A DNA stretch of 64,000 nt, taken from contig NZ_KQ130452.1 in NCBI RefSeq assembly GCF_001046635.1, positions 1,042,668-1,106,667 on the forward strand, written 5' to 3'. Origin of the DNA: Novosphingobium barchaimii LL02 (GTDB taxonomy: Bacteria > Pseudomonadota > Alphaproteobacteria > Sphingomonadales > Sphingomonadaceae). Position 1 is the first letter of the stretch. Each line of letters opens with the position of its first letter. Position numbers and translations under genes: made by a program. The notes beneath the pieces were generated by a model. The model saw only the letters and a program-made list of their open reading frames with translations, ran no database searches and was not told where the DNA came from. Positions 47,650 to 57,021 of this stretch are shown here, piece by piece.

Positions 47650-47676
47650 GCCGTCCCGGACCTGATCCGGGACGGC
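47650..47676. repeat. perfect 11-bp inverted repeat between gor and pccB
   Basis: GCCGTCCCGGA (47650-47660) and TCCGGGACGGC (47666-47676) flank CCTGA. It lies 31 bp after the gor stop and upstream of the pccB promoter region, on the same strand as both. It could end gor transcription, or be a dispersed repeat of the GATCCGGGAC type. No T run follows it. Confidence 0.6.
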
Positions 47677-47706
47677 ATTGATATTATCGGCCCCTGCCCG
47701 CTGCGC

Positions 47707-49053
47707 TCACTTCAGCAGGACGAGTTCCTCCGACATCGTCGGGTGGATGGCGACGGTAGCGTCGAAGTCGGCCTTGGTGAGGCCTGCCTTCACCGCGACG
47801 GCAGCAGCCTGCATGATCTCGGGGGCTTCGGCGCCGATCATGTGAATGCCCAGCACGCGCTCGGTCTGTGCCTCGCAGACCATCTTGTAGAGCGAGCGTT
47901 CGTTGCGGTGGGCGACGACGTTCTTCATCGAGCGGAAGTCGCTGGTATAGACCTTGACCGAGCCGTACTGCGCCGTCGCCTCGGCTTCGGTCAGGCCCAC
48001 GGCGGCGATCGGCGGATGGCTGAACACGGCAGAGGGAATGCACGAATAGTCGACCGTCGTCGGCTTGCCGCCGAACACGCTATCGGCAAACGCCTGCCCT
48101 TCGCGGATGGCGACAGGGGTGAGCTGCACGCGGTCGGTCACGTCGCCCACGGCGTAGATGCTCTCGACGCTGGTGCGCGAATTCTCGTCGACCTCGATCG
48201 CGCCCTTCTCGTTGAGGTTCACGCCCACGTCGCCGAGGCCAAGGCCCTCGATGTTAGGGACCCGGCCGGTGGCGAACAGCAAACAGTCGACTTCAAGCGG
48301 TTCATGATTGCTCATGTGGACGGTGAGCGAACCGTCCTTGTTCTTCTCCACCTTCTCGAACGCGGCGTTGAAGCGGAATTCGATGCCTTTGATGAGCGAG
48401 ATTTGCAGCAAGCGGTCGCGCAGAGCCTCGTCATAGCCGCGCAGCAACTGATCCGAGCGGTTCATCAAAGTCACCTTCGCACCGAACTGGTTGAAGATGC
48501 CGGCAAATTCGTTGGCGATGTAGCCCGCGCCGGCGATCAGCACGCGCTTGGGGATGGCATCGAGGTGGAACGCCTCGTTCGAAGTGATACCGTGTTCGTG
48601 GCCCGGGCACGTGGGCACCATCGGGCGCGCACCTGTGGCAATCAGGATGTGCTTGGCCGTCTTCTTCTCGCCGCTCGCCAGCGTGATCTCGTGCGGGCCG
48701 GAAATGACGGCACGCTCGTGAAAGATCTCGACTTTGTTGTTGTCGAGCGTCTGCGTGTAGAGGCCGTTCAGCCGGTCCACGTCGCCCAGCACGTTGTCGC
48801 GCAGCTTGATCCAGTCGAACTTGGGCTGACCCACGTCCCAGCCGAAGTGGCGCGCATCCTCAAGATCCTCGGCGAAGTGGGCACCGTAGACGAGCATCTT
48901 CTTGGGCACGCAGCCACGGATCACGCAGGTGCCGCCGACCCGGAACTCCTCTGCCACGGCAACTCGCGCCCCGTGCGCCGCCGCCACACGGCTGGCCCGC
49001 ACGCCGCCCGAACCGGCGCCGATGGTGAAGAGGTCGTAGTCGTATTCGGCCAT
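47707..49053 (-). CDS. gor: glutathione-disulfide reductase
   Basis: Gor reduces glutathione disulfide with NADPH and FAD. The 448 residues contain the FAD motif IGAGSGGVRASR, the redox disulfide Cys43/Cys48 (GGTCVIRGCVPKK), the NADPH fold GAGYIANEFAGIF with Arg residues in NRSDQLLR that favour NADPH over NADH, and the dimer-interface HPTMSEE holding the catalytic His. I chose ATG at 49053; the ORF extends 34 codons upstream without homology. It is the plant/alphaproteobacterial Gor type. Confidence 0.94.
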   Translation of the reverse strand: MAEYDYDLFTIGAGSGGVRASRVAAAHGARVAVAEEFRVGGTCVIRGCVPKKMLVYGAHFAEDLEDARHFGWDVGQPKFDWIKLRDNVLGDVDRLNGLYTQTLDNNKVEIFHERAVISGPHEITLASGEKKTAKHILIATGARPMVPTCPGHEHGITSNEAFHLDAIPKRVLIAGAGYIANEFAGIFNQFGAKVTLMNRSDQLLRGYDEALRDRLLQISLIKGIEFRFNAAFEKVEKNKDGSLTVHMSNHEPLEVDCLLFATGRVPNIEGLGLGDVGVNLNEKGAIEVDENSRTSVESIYAVGDVTDRVQLTPVAIREGQAFADSVFGGKPTTVDYSCIPSAVFSHPPIAAVGLTEAEATAQYGSVKVYTSDFRSMKNVVAHRNERSLYKMVCEAQTERVLGIHMIGAEAPEIMQAAAVAVKAGLTKADFDATVAIHPTMSEELVLLK

Positions 49054-49174
49054 GCGTCTGTGCTCCGTTGCGTTGGGGCGCATATGGGACATGGCCCCGC
49101 CGATTGCCAGCAACCACAAGGCCGCTTCGCCGTTTCCATCCGGCGTGCGGTTCACTCGATTTAGCGCCGGCCTA

Positions 49175-49203
49175 TTGTCAACTATATTGGTTGAGTTTAT
49201 ATC
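49175..49203 (+). promoter_or_regulatory. sigma-70-like promoter for the RBBP9-like hydrolase gene
   Basis: TTGTCA (49175-49180) and TATATC (49198-49203) are spaced by 17 bp and lie 54 bp before the hydrolase start. A weak dyad TCAAC/GTTGA overlaps the spacer. The -35 matches at five of six positions and the -10 at four. Confidence 0.45.
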
Positions 49204-49256
49204 CGAGTCCTGGCTGCTCCTTCGTACAGCAGCGCATCACGACTGGGAGATCACCG

Positions 49257-49907
49257 ATGGCACGTTCGCATAACGCCTCGGCGGACAAGCAGGAGCCGCT
49301 GATATTGCTCGTACCCGGCCTCGAAGGCAGCGGCCCCGGCCACTGGCAGCGGCGCTGGGCGGAAGAGATCGACAATTGCCAGATCGCCGAACTGGGCAGC
49401 TGGGACACCCCGCACCGCAATACCTGGATCAACCGCCTAAACCTTGCGGTACACCGCGCCGGACGGCCGGTGGTGCTGGTGGCCCATAGCCTGGGCTGCG
49501 TGCTGACCGCATGGTGGTCCAAGTTCGAGCAGCCCGGCTACTCGACGCCGGTGATCGGCGCCATGCTGGTCGCGCCTCCCGAGGTCGACTTCTTCCCTCG
49601 TGACGAGCGCCTCACCGGCTTTGCGCCAACCCCTGCGGATGCGCTGCCCTTTCCCTCGCTGTTGGTGGCGAGCCGCAACGATCCCTGGATCGGCTTCGAT
49701 ACCGCCCGGGGCCTCGCGCGGCGCTGGGGGAGCGATTTCGTCGATGCCGGCAATGCCGGGCACATAAACGCCGATTCCGGGCTGGGAAGCTGGGAGGACG
49801 GCAAACACCTGCTGGCGCGTCTGCTCGACGGTCAGGTAGCGGCGGCGCCCGTGCCGCTACGCACCGAACATGGCGACTGGGCGGAAGGCCTCGAATACCG
49901 CGCCTGA
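49257..49907 (+). CDS. serine hydrolase, RBBP9/YdeN-like
   Basis: This 216-residue alpha/beta hydrolase has no signal peptide. Typical of the RBBP9/YdeN group are GSGPGHWQRRW, SWDTPHRNTWINRL, the elbow VAHSLGC with Ser78, SRNDPW with Asp142 and GNAGHINADSGLG with His169. The ATG at 49257 has a GGGAG site eight bases upstream. Substrate unknown; the family includes small-molecule and peptide ester hydrolases. The preceding promoter suggests separate transcription from gor, which is divergent. Confidence 0.85.
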   Translation: MARSHNASADKQEPLILLVPGLEGSGPGHWQRRWAEEIDNCQIAELGSWDTPHRNTWINRLNLAVHRAGRPVVLVAHSLGCVLTAWWSKFEQPGYSTPVIGAMLVAPPEVDFFPRDERLTGFAPTPADALPFPSLLVASRNDPWIGFDTARGLARRWGSDFVDAGNAGHINADSGLGSWEDGKHLLARLLDGQVAAAPVPLRTEHGDWAEGLEYRA

Positions 49908-50002
49908 CGGCAACGTCAGCGCGTCAACAGCCCCTTGCAGGGCGCCGGGGCGGGACTTGCGCCCGCTCCGGCGTATGTTCCTGCGGCGGCGGATTACCCC
50001 AT

Positions 50003-50095
50003 CCTTCGACAAGCTCAGGATGAGCGGAGCGGATGGGGAGACCGCGAATTAAAGAAACACCGTCCCAACCCCGCTCAGGCTGAGCCTGTCGAAGC
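50003..50095. repeat. paired inverted repeat, second copy of the REP-like element
   Basis: Arm one (50003-50027) contains CCTTCGACAAGCTCAGGATG and arm two (50071-50095) is its inverted copy with four mismatches. The same family forms the pair at 6839-6944. It occupies the gap between the hydrolase and the convergent pgi gene. Confidence 0.8.
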
Positions 50096-50119
50096 CCCCT
50101 TGCGACAGGCCCTGCCCGA

Positions 50120-51640
50120 TCAGCCGATACCGGCGATAGCCAGCAGCGCCTCGGTCGAAGGGTCGAAGGTCGTCCCGCCCTGCTCGATCTTGTTGGCGAT
50201 TTCCTTGCCCAGTTCCACGCCGAACTGGTCGAAGGGGTTGATGCCCATCAGGACCGCGTTCGCAAAGGTGCGGTGTTCATGGAACGCCACCAGTGCGCCG
50301 AACGTCACCGGGCTGACTTCGTCCAGCAGGATCGTCGCCGAAGGACGGTTGCCGGCATAGGCGCGCGCCGGGTCTTCGCTGGCCTTGCCCGCCATCAGCG
50401 CCGCGCCTTGCGCGAAGCAGTTGGACAGCAGGATGCGGTGATGCGCCGAAGCCTGGTCATGGCCCGGCTCGATCGAGGCGATGAAGTCCACCGGCACCAG
50501 GTTGGTGCCCTGATGCAGCAGCTGGAACACCGCATGCTGGGCATCGGTGCCGACGCCGCCCCAGGTGATCGGCGCGGTAGGGCCGTCGACCGGGGTGCCG
50601 TCCATCTTCACGCTCTTGCCGTTCGATTCCATCTCCAGCTGCTGAAGATAGTCGGGCAGCAGCGCCAGCCGTTCGTCATAAGCGAATACAGCACGGGTCT
50701 GACAGCCGAGCAGGCGGGTGTAGTACTGGTCGGCGAAAGCAGCGCGCAGCGGCAGGTTGTCGATGCCATCGGCATCGCGGAAATGCACGTCCATCGCGGC
50801 GGCCCCGGCCAGGAACTCGGCGAAATCGGGCCAGCCCAGCGCCATGGCGACCGGGAAGCCGATCGAGGACCATAGCGAATACCGCCCGCCCACGCTTTCC
50901 GAGAACGGCAGGACGCGGGTTTCGTCCACGCCCCATTCCATCGCCTTTTCCGGCGAGGCGGTCAGCGCCACGACGCGGCCATAGGGGTCCTCGACGCCGT
51001 TATCACGCAGCCACGCGATCGCGCTTTCGGCGTTGGTCATCGTTTCAAGCGTGGTGAAGGTCTTGGAGGCGACCGCCAGCATCGTGGTGGCCGGGTCGCA
51101 CGCCTTGAACGCCTGCTCCAGCGCGCAGCCATCGATGTTGGAGACGACATGCACGTCCACCAGCGCGCCCTTGCGGGCCAGCGCGTCCACGGCCAGCGCC
51201 GGGCCAAGCGCCGAACCGCCGATGCCGATGTGGATCAGGTGCTTGACTTCGCCCATCGCTCCGCGGTGGATAGCCTCGACGATCGCGGCCATGCGGTGGT
51301 GGTACATCGCCGCCAAATCGACGCTTTCCTCCTTGCCGATGCCGCGCTGGGCGGTGTGCTCGGCCGCGCGGCCTTCGGTGGTGTTGACGATCTCGCCGGC
51401 AAACAGCGCGGCGCGGCGGCCGGCAAAGTCCATCACTGCTGCCAGTTCCTCGAAGGCGGCGACATGGGCCGCGTCGAGGTGCGTCTTCGACCAGTCGAAG
51501 CGGATACCGGTGGAGTTCTCCTCCTCGCCCAGCTCAAGCTCGGTGGCGAATGTGTCGAGACGCGCCGGGTCACTGTCGAAAAGCTGCGCCAGAGTCGGCT
51601 TTTCCAGTCCCTGAAGCTTCTTCCAGACCGCTTCGCTCAT
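50120..51640 (-). CDS. pgi: glucose-6-phosphate isomerase
   Basis: Pgi interconverts glucose-6-phosphate and fructose-6-phosphate. The 506 residues include the sugar-phosphate loops (HIGIGGSALGP, SKTFTTLETMTNA), MESNGKSV, GGVGTDAQHAVFQLLHQG and the C-terminal FDQFGVELGK with the catalytic Lys. I chose the ATG at 51640 because AGGAG then lies nine bases upstream; an in-frame TTG at 51649 is too close to that site. It feeds fructose-6-phosphate to GlmS and links the maltose locus to glycolysis. Confidence 0.96.
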   Translation of the reverse strand: MSEAVWKKLQGLEKPTLAQLFDSDPARLDTFATELELGEEENSTGIRFDWSKTHLDAAHVAAFEELAAVMDFAGRRAALFAGEIVNTTEGRAAEHTAQRGIGKEESVDLAAMYHHRMAAIVEAIHRGAMGEVKHLIHIGIGGSALGPALAVDALARKGALVDVHVVSNIDGCALEQAFKACDPATTMLAVASKTFTTLETMTNAESAIAWLRDNGVEDPYGRVVALTASPEKAMEWGVDETRVLPFSESVGGRYSLWSSIGFPVAMALGWPDFAEFLAGAAAMDVHFRDADGIDNLPLRAAFADQYYTRLLGCQTRAVFAYDERLALLPDYLQQLEMESNGKSVKMDGTPVDGPTAPITWGGVGTDAQHAVFQLLHQGTNLVPVDFIASIEPGHDQASAHHRILLSNCFAQGAALMAGKASEDPARAYAGNRPSATILLDEVSPVTFGALVAFHEHRTFANAVLMGINPFDQFGVELGKEIANKIEQGGTTFDPSTEALLAIAGIG

Positions 51641-51791
51641 GCCGTGCAACTCCTGTTGGCCGTGTTGGTCGGCCTTATGCGTTCCGCAAGTGCGAAATCC
51701 AAGCCCGAGTTGTGCAATTATCGGCCAGTGTCACACCTTGGTGGGGATCGCACTTGACGGGAGCGCGCCCGCGTGGGCAAGGGTTTCGATC

Positions 51792-52649
51792 ATGAGCGAT
51801 ACCCCTATCCAAGCCGCAGAGGCCGCCGCGAAAGCCCCTGCGGACAAGCCCGTCACCGGACCGGCAACCCCGGTCAAGAAGGACGAGAGCTTTTTCTCCT
51901 TCCTGGCGTGGCTGGTGCTGGGCGTGCTGATCCTGCGCAGCTTCATCATCTCGCCCTTCAACATCCCCAGCGAATCCATGCTGCCCCGGCTGCTGACCGG
52001 CGACTATCTGTTCGCCACCAAGTGGTCCTACGGCTTCTCGCGCTATTCGCTGCCGTTCAGCGTGCCGCTGATCCCGGGCCGCATCTTCGCCAGCCAACCC
52101 GAGCGCGGCGATGTGGCGATCTTCAAGGCGCCTCCCGGCAACGACGTCGACTACATCAAGCGCGTCATCGGGCTGCCCGGCGACGAAGTGCAGATGAAGG
52201 GCGGCCAGGTCTGGCTCAACGGCAAGGCCATCCCCAAGGTCAAGGTCGCGGACTTCCTCGTGCCGATCAGCCCCAACACCGATTGCGGCCCCGGCTTCGA
52301 CAGCACCGACAAGGACGGTACCCCCGTCTGCCGCTACCCGCAGTTCCGCGAAACCCTGCCCGGCGGCAAAAGCTACACCGTCCTGGACATGGGCCAGACC
52401 CCGCAGGACGATACCGGCGTGTTCATCGTTCCCGAGGATCACCTGTTCATGATGGGCGACAACCGCGACAACTCGATGGACAGCCGCTTCCCGGCAGTGG
52501 AAGGCGGCGGCATCGGCATCGTCCCGCAGGAAAACCTGGTGGGCAAGGCCGCCGTCATGATGTTCTCCACCGATGGCTCGTCCGAATGGATCAAGCCGTG
52601 GACCTGGTTCACCGCCGCTCGCTGGAACCGCATCGGGAGCGTTATCTGA
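51792..52649 (+). CDS. lepB: signal peptidase I
   Basis: LepB cuts signal peptides at the outer face of the inner membrane. The 285 residues have a soluble N terminus, one transmembrane segment (FLAWLVLGVLILRSFII), the nucleophile Ser62 in IPSESM, the general base Lys123 in YIKRVIG, and MGDNRDNSMDSR near the end. An insertion with two Cys (PNTDCGPGF, PVCRYP) lies in the periplasmic domain. It heads the lepB-rnc-era run, with rnc starting at the next base after its stop. Confidence 0.95.
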   Translation: MSDTPIQAAEAAAKAPADKPVTGPATPVKKDESFFSFLAWLVLGVLILRSFIISPFNIPSESMLPRLLTGDYLFATKWSYGFSRYSLPFSVPLIPGRIFASQPERGDVAIFKAPPGNDVDYIKRVIGLPGDEVQMKGGQVWLNGKAIPKVKVADFLVPISPNTDCGPGFDSTDKDGTPVCRYPQFRETLPGGKSYTVLDMGQTPQDDTGVFIVPEDHLFMMGDNRDNSMDSRFPAVEGGGIGIVPQENLVGKAAVMMFSTDGSSEWIKPWTWFTAARWNRIGSVI

Positions 52650-53318
52650 GTGCTTGATGCGCCCACCCGCGCCTTCCTGACCGAACACGCCGGCTACGAA
52701 CCCGCCGACGAGGCCCTCTGGCTCTCGGCCCTGACCCACGGGTCCACCGGTGATAAGCGCAATTACGAAAGGCTCGAATTCCTGGGCGACCGCGTCCTGG
52801 GACTGTCGGTCGCAGAGTGGCTCTACCGTAACAGCGAGGAGGCGGAAGGCCGCCTCTCGCAGCGCCTCAACGCGCTCGTCAGCCGCGCCACCTGTGCGAT
52901 CATCGCGCGCGAGATCGGCCTCGGCCCGCACATGCGGCTGGGCAAGCAGGCGCGCGACGACGGCGGCGAGGATTCCGAGAACATCCTGGGCGACGTGATG
53001 GAGGCGATCATCGGAGCCTGCTTCACCGAACGCGGCTTCGAAGGCGGCCGCGACATGGTCCTGCGCCTGTGGAGCGACGTGCTGCACGGCAAGACCGGCA
53101 AGCGAAAGCATCCCAAGTCCGCCCTGCAGGAATGGACCGCCGGCAACCGCCGCCGCATGCCCGAATACAAACTGCTCGACCGCTCCGGCCCCGATCACGC
53201 CGCGCGTTTCACGGTCGAGGTATCCGTTCACAACGTCGGTTCGGCCCAGGCCACCGCAAACTCGAAGCAGGACGCCGAGACCGGCGCCGCCGAGGAATTC
53301 ATGAGGAAATTCGGATGA
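52650..53318 (+). CDS. rnc: ribonuclease III
   Basis: RNase III cuts double-stranded RNA, including rRNA precursors. The 222 residues show the nuclease motif ERLEFLGDRVLGLSVAEWL, the second acidic pair GDVMEAIIGA, and a C-terminal double-stranded RNA-binding domain (PKSALQEWTAG, GSAQATANSKQDAETGAAEEFM). The start is GTG at 52650, directly after the lepB stop. It overlaps era by four bases. Confidence 0.95.
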   Translation: MLDAPTRAFLTEHAGYEPADEALWLSALTHGSTGDKRNYERLEFLGDRVLGLSVAEWLYRNSEEAEGRLSQRLNALVSRATCAIIAREIGLGPHMRLGKQARDDGGEDSENILGDVMEAIIGACFTERGFEGGRDMVLRLWSDVLHGKTGKRKHPKSALQEWTAGNRRRMPEYKLLDRSGPDHAARFTVEVSVHNVGSAQATANSKQDAETGAAEEFMRKFG

Positions 53319-54211
53319 CCCAGCACTGCGGTCTCGTCGCCGTCCTAGGCGCTCCCAACGCGGGCAAGTCGACGCTCGTCAACGCTCTGGTCGGCCAGAA
53401 GGTGGCGATCACATCGGCCAAGGCCCAGACCACCCGCGCCCGCTTGCTGGGCATCGCGCTGGAGGATGAAACCCAGATCATCCTGGCCGACACTCCCGGC
53501 ATCTTCGAGCCGCGCCGGCGCCTCGACCGGGCGATGGTAGCCGCCGCCTGGGAAGGCGCGCAGGAGGCCGACGCGATCCTGCTCGTGGTCGATGCGGTGA
53601 AACTGCGCCGCCACGAACTGGCACCTTTGCTGGAATCCCTGAAGGGCCGCCCGGAGCGCAAGCTGCTGGTGCTCAACAAGGTCGATGCCAGCGTCAAGGA
53701 AAAGCTCCTCGAACTGGCGCAGGAATTCAGCGCTGACTCCATGTTCGATGAAGTGTTCTTCGTCTCCGCGCTGACCGGCGACGGTGTTCCCCAGCTCAAG
53801 TCCTGGCTCGCCAAGCTGATGCCGGAAAGCCCGTGGCACTATCCGGAGGACCAGGTTTCAGACGCCAGCGAGCGCCTGCTGGCCTGCGAAATCACCCGCG
53901 AGCAGATCTACCGCCAGCTCCACGACGAGCTGCCTTACGACGCCGCCGTGCGCCCGGAAAGCTACACTCCGCGCAAGGATGGGTCGGTGGAGATCCGCCA
54001 GCAGATCGTGGTCGCCCGCGAAAGCCAGAAGGCCATTGTGCTGGGCAAGCGCGGCGCCAAGATCAAGACCATCGGCGAAGCGGCCCGCACCGAACTGGCC
54101 GCCGTGCTCGGCCATCCGGTCCACCTGTTCCTCCACGTCAAGGTCGAGGAAAACTGGGCAGATTCCGCCCGCGACATCTACGAAGAAATCAGGCTGGACT
54201 GGGTTAAGTGA
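53315..54211 (+). CDS. era: GTPase Era
   Basis: Era helps 30S ribosome assembly and checks the 3' end of 16S rRNA. The 298 residues have the GTPase motifs GAPNAGKST (G1), DTPGIF (G3) and NKVD (G4), followed by a KH domain with VLGKRGAKIKTIGEAAR and LFLHVKV. The ATG at 53315 overlaps the rnc stop as ATGA. Usually recO follows era; here an SGNH hydrolase gene does. Confidence 0.97.
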   Translation: MTQHCGLVAVLGAPNAGKSTLVNALVGQKVAITSAKAQTTRARLLGIALEDETQIILADTPGIFEPRRRLDRAMVAAAWEGAQEADAILLVVDAVKLRRHELAPLLESLKGRPERKLLVLNKVDASVKEKLLELAQEFSADSMFDEVFFVSALTGDGVPQLKSWLAKLMPESPWHYPEDQVSDASERLLACEITREQIYRQLHDELPYDAAVRPESYTPRKDGSVEIRQQIVVARESQKAIVLGKRGAKIKTIGEAARTELAAVLGHPVHLFLHVKVEENWADSARDIYEEIRLDWVK

Positions 54212-55395
54212 TGACGCCGGTATTGAGGAATCTCGGTGCAGCGCTGCTGCTGGGCTGCGCGGCCGCCTCGATGCCGGCACTCGCCCAGCAGGCGACGACA
54301 ACCGACAGTGCCAAGGCCTCCTCGGTCAAGAAGCCGAAGGTCGAAAAGCCCAAGGTCTTGAAACCCAAGGGCAAGAAGGGGGCGCCCGCCCCCGTCGAAG
54401 CCGCCAAGGTGGTCCTCCCCGCCGAGGCGACAAAGCCCGTCGTCATGGAAAGCCTGCTCGACAAGCGCTACGTCGCGATCGGCTCATCTTTTGCGGCCGG
54501 GCCGCAGCTGCCGCCCTCCAAGCCAAGCTGGCCGGCGCGCTGCGGACAGAGCTTCAACAACTATCCCACGCTGCTTGCCGAACGCTTCGGGGTTGAGCTG
54601 ATCGACCGCAGCTGCTCGGGCGCGACCACCGAAAACGTGCTCGGCCCGTGGAACGAAGTGCCGCCGCAGATCATCAGCGTCACGCCCGAAACGCGCCTCG
54701 TCACCGTGACGATCGGCGGTAACGACCTGTCGTACATCGGCAACCTGTTCTCGGCGACCTGCGCCTTCAACGCCAAGCTGGCCCCCGTTCCGGGCGCCAA
54801 GACCCGCGCCTGCGGCGCCGTTCGCATCCCCACCGAAGCGGACTATGTGCGCGACGAAGCGCAGTTGAACGAGATCGCGCGCCGCATCAAGGCCACCGCC
54901 CCGCAGGCCCGTCTCGTCTTCGTCCAGTACTTCAACCCGCTCCCCAAGCCCGGCGGCCTGTGCCCGGCGACCCCGGTCAGCGAGACCGACGCCGCCATCG
55001 TGCGCGAAATCGGCCGCCGCCTTGTTGAGATCACTTCGCGCGTCGCGGAAGCCCACGGCGTGCCCGCGATCGAGATGAACCTTTCCTCGGCCGCGCATAC
55101 TCCGTGCGACAAGGAGCCGTGGATGATCGGCTCGCCTGCCGGCTACGACGGCCGCCAGGGCCTTCAGTGGCACCTCAACAAGGCCGGGATGCAGGCCACC
55201 GCCGACGCCATCGCCGCCTGGCTCATCAAGAGCGGCGTCAAGCCGGTACGCTCACCCGTCACCGCCGAACCGGGCCTCAACCCGCCCGGACAGGCCCCGA
55301 CGATGACCGCACCGAACGCGCCCGCCCCGGCAGTCCCGGTGCCCGCGCCGACGGTCAAGGCCCCCGCGAAGCCCACAACCGGTACGAAGCGCTAA
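54211..55395 (+). CDS. secreted SGNH/GDSL-family hydrolase with Lys/Pro-rich linker
   Basis: This 394-residue protein has a signal peptide (residues 1-26, AALLLGCAAASMPALAQ), then a low-complexity Lys/Pro-rich segment (KKPKVEKPKVLKPKGKKG), then an SGNH domain. Block I is AIGSSFAAG with the nucleophile Ser93 (Ser replaces the Asp of GDS), block III is TIGGND, and block V is HLNKAGM, where His would be catalytic. The C terminus is Pro/Ala-rich. The ATG at 54211 overlaps the era stop as TGATG, so it is coupled to era. Several Cys residues suggest disulfides. Substrate unknown; esterase or lipase is likely. Confidence 0.83.
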   Translation: MTPVLRNLGAALLLGCAAASMPALAQQATTTDSAKASSVKKPKVEKPKVLKPKGKKGAPAPVEAAKVVLPAEATKPVVMESLLDKRYVAIGSSFAAGPQLPPSKPSWPARCGQSFNNYPTLLAERFGVELIDRSCSGATTENVLGPWNEVPPQIISVTPETRLVTVTIGGNDLSYIGNLFSATCAFNAKLAPVPGAKTRACGAVRIPTEADYVRDEAQLNEIARRIKATAPQARLVFVQYFNPLPKPGGLCPATPVSETDAAIVREIGRRLVEITSRVAEAHGVPAIEMNLSSAAHTPCDKEPWMIGSPAGYDGRQGLQWHLNKAGMQATADAIAAWLIKSGVKPVRSPVTAEPGLNPPGQAPTMTAPNAPAPAVPVPAPTVKAPAKPTTGTKR

Positions 55396-55506
55396 AAGCC
55401 CGCACAGGCCCATGCCCGCAACCCGTCGCAATTCTGCAAACTTGACGCAGTAATCGCCCCTTCAGCGAGCGCCCCCGGCGGCCGCACCGAGGAAGGGCTC
55501 GCCAGA

Positions 55507-57021
55507 ATGATCGCGCGGATCGCCGCAAAAGCGCATTGGGCGATCCGCCCGGCCGCCGCGGACGCCCTGCGCCTCGGCTCGCTGGCACTCTATCTGCCTG
55601 TCGCCTTCGCGCTACGGATGGTGATGCTGGGCAAGCCCGCGTTCCAGTCGGACGAACAGTTCTACCTCCTCGTCGGCCAGCGCATGGCGGCGGGCGCCCT
55701 GCCCTATGTCGACATCTGGGACCGGAAGCCCTGGGGCCTTTTTGCCATCTTCCGGGGGGTCTACGCGCTGCCGTTCGACCCGGTGCTGACCTACCAGCTG
55801 CTCGGCCTTGCAAGTTCGGTGCTGACGGCGCTGGTGATCGAGCGGATCGCGCGGCGCATCGCACCGCCCCGCGCCGCGCGCATGGCGGGCCTCGCCTATC
55901 TGATCTGGCAGCCGGTGTTCAACGTGGCGCTGGGCCAGTCGCCGGTGTTCTACAACCTGCCGGTCGCGCTGGCGGCGCTGATCGTACTCGATGCCCGCCT
56001 GAAGCCCGGCGATCCGCTGCTGGCGCGGCGCGGAATGGAGGCGATGCTGCTGATCGGCCTCGCCCTGCAGATCAAATACAGCGCCGTGTTCGAAGGACTG
56101 GCCTTCGGCCTCCTCCTCCTCGCCCGGGGCCGGGCCAACGGCTGGACCGCTGCCCGCCTCGCAATGACCGGCACCGCATGGGTCACCGCCGCCCTTGCCC
56201 CGACCGGCGCGGTGCTGCTCGGCTATGTCTGGGCCGGCCACGGCGAGGCTTTCGTTCAGGCGAACTTCCTGTCGATCCTGGGTCGCTCCACCGACCATGC
56301 CGACGCTTTCGCCCAACTCGGCAAGGAATGCCTGGCGATGATCCCCTTCGGCCTTGCCCTCATCCTTGCGCCCCGGCGCCTGTCCACCGTTCGCGGCGAG
56401 CGGCCCGCGACATTGCCCGACCTGCGCCTTTGGGCACTGGCGAGCATCGGCGGCTTTTTGATCTTCGGCACATGGTACGACCACTACCTCGGCCCGGTTC
56501 TGGTACCGCTCTGTATCCTCGCCGCCCCGGCGCTGGCCCGCACCGCAAAAGGTGAGCGCTGGTACGGCCGCCTGCTGCTGGGCCTTGGTGTGATCGGCGC
56601 CATTGCCGTGCCCGTCGCCCAGGTGATCGAGCGGGGCACCGCTGCCCAATTCGCCGCCGCCACCCGCGCCGTCGCCGGCGAACTGCACGGCCGCTGCCTC
56701 TATGTGTACGAGGGCGACAGTGCGCTCTACCGCACCACGGGGGGCTGCATCCCGACCCGCTTTGCCTACCCCAGCCACCTTAACGCCATGAACGAGGCCG
56801 GCGCACTGGGCGTGTCTGCCGAAGCGGAGGTGCGGCGAATTCTGGCCAGCAAGCCCGGCGTGATCGTGGTTTCGGAAACAGGCCGCCCCAACCAGCCCAA
56901 CCGGGCAACGCGCGCCTTGGTAAAAGCGGCGCTAGGCCGCGACTACGAGCGCTATCAGGTCGCCGCACTGGGTCAACGGCGCTACGGCCTGTGGCGCCTC
57001 AAAAGCGCACCGCGCCGCTGA
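55507..57021 (+). CDS. membrane glycosyltransferase-like protein, GT39/ArnT-like
   Basis: This 504-residue protein has about ten predicted membrane helices. The first periplasmic loop carries the acidic pair Asp49-Glu50 (FQSDEQFYLLVGQRMAAG) and ends in YVDIWDRKPWGLF, as in the mannosyltransferase/ArnT (PMT) superfamily, whose acceptors are lipid-linked sugars. A soluble C-terminal segment (about 400-504, RCLYVYEGDSALYRTTGGC) follows. The ATG at 55507 has an AAGGG site upstream. No sugar-nucleotide or lipid-carrier gene is nearby, so the donor and acceptor are unknown. Confidence 0.78.
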   Translation: MIARIAAKAHWAIRPAAADALRLGSLALYLPVAFALRMVMLGKPAFQSDEQFYLLVGQRMAAGALPYVDIWDRKPWGLFAIFRGVYALPFDPVLTYQLLGLASSVLTALVIERIARRIAPPRAARMAGLAYLIWQPVFNVALGQSPVFYNLPVALAALIVLDARLKPGDPLLARRGMEAMLLIGLALQIKYSAVFEGLAFGLLLLARGRANGWTAARLAMTGTAWVTAALAPTGAVLLGYVWAGHGEAFVQANFLSILGRSTDHADAFAQLGKECLAMIPFGLALILAPRRLSTVRGERPATLPDLRLWALASIGGFLIFGTWYDHYLGPVLVPLCILAAPALARTAKGERWYGRLLLGLGVIGAIAVPVAQVIERGTAAQFAAATRAVAGELHGRCLYVYEGDSALYRTTGGCIPTRFAYPSHLNAMNEAGALGVSAEAEVRRILASKPGVIVVSETGRPNQPNRATRALVKAALGRDYERYQVAALGQRRYGLWRLKSAPRR

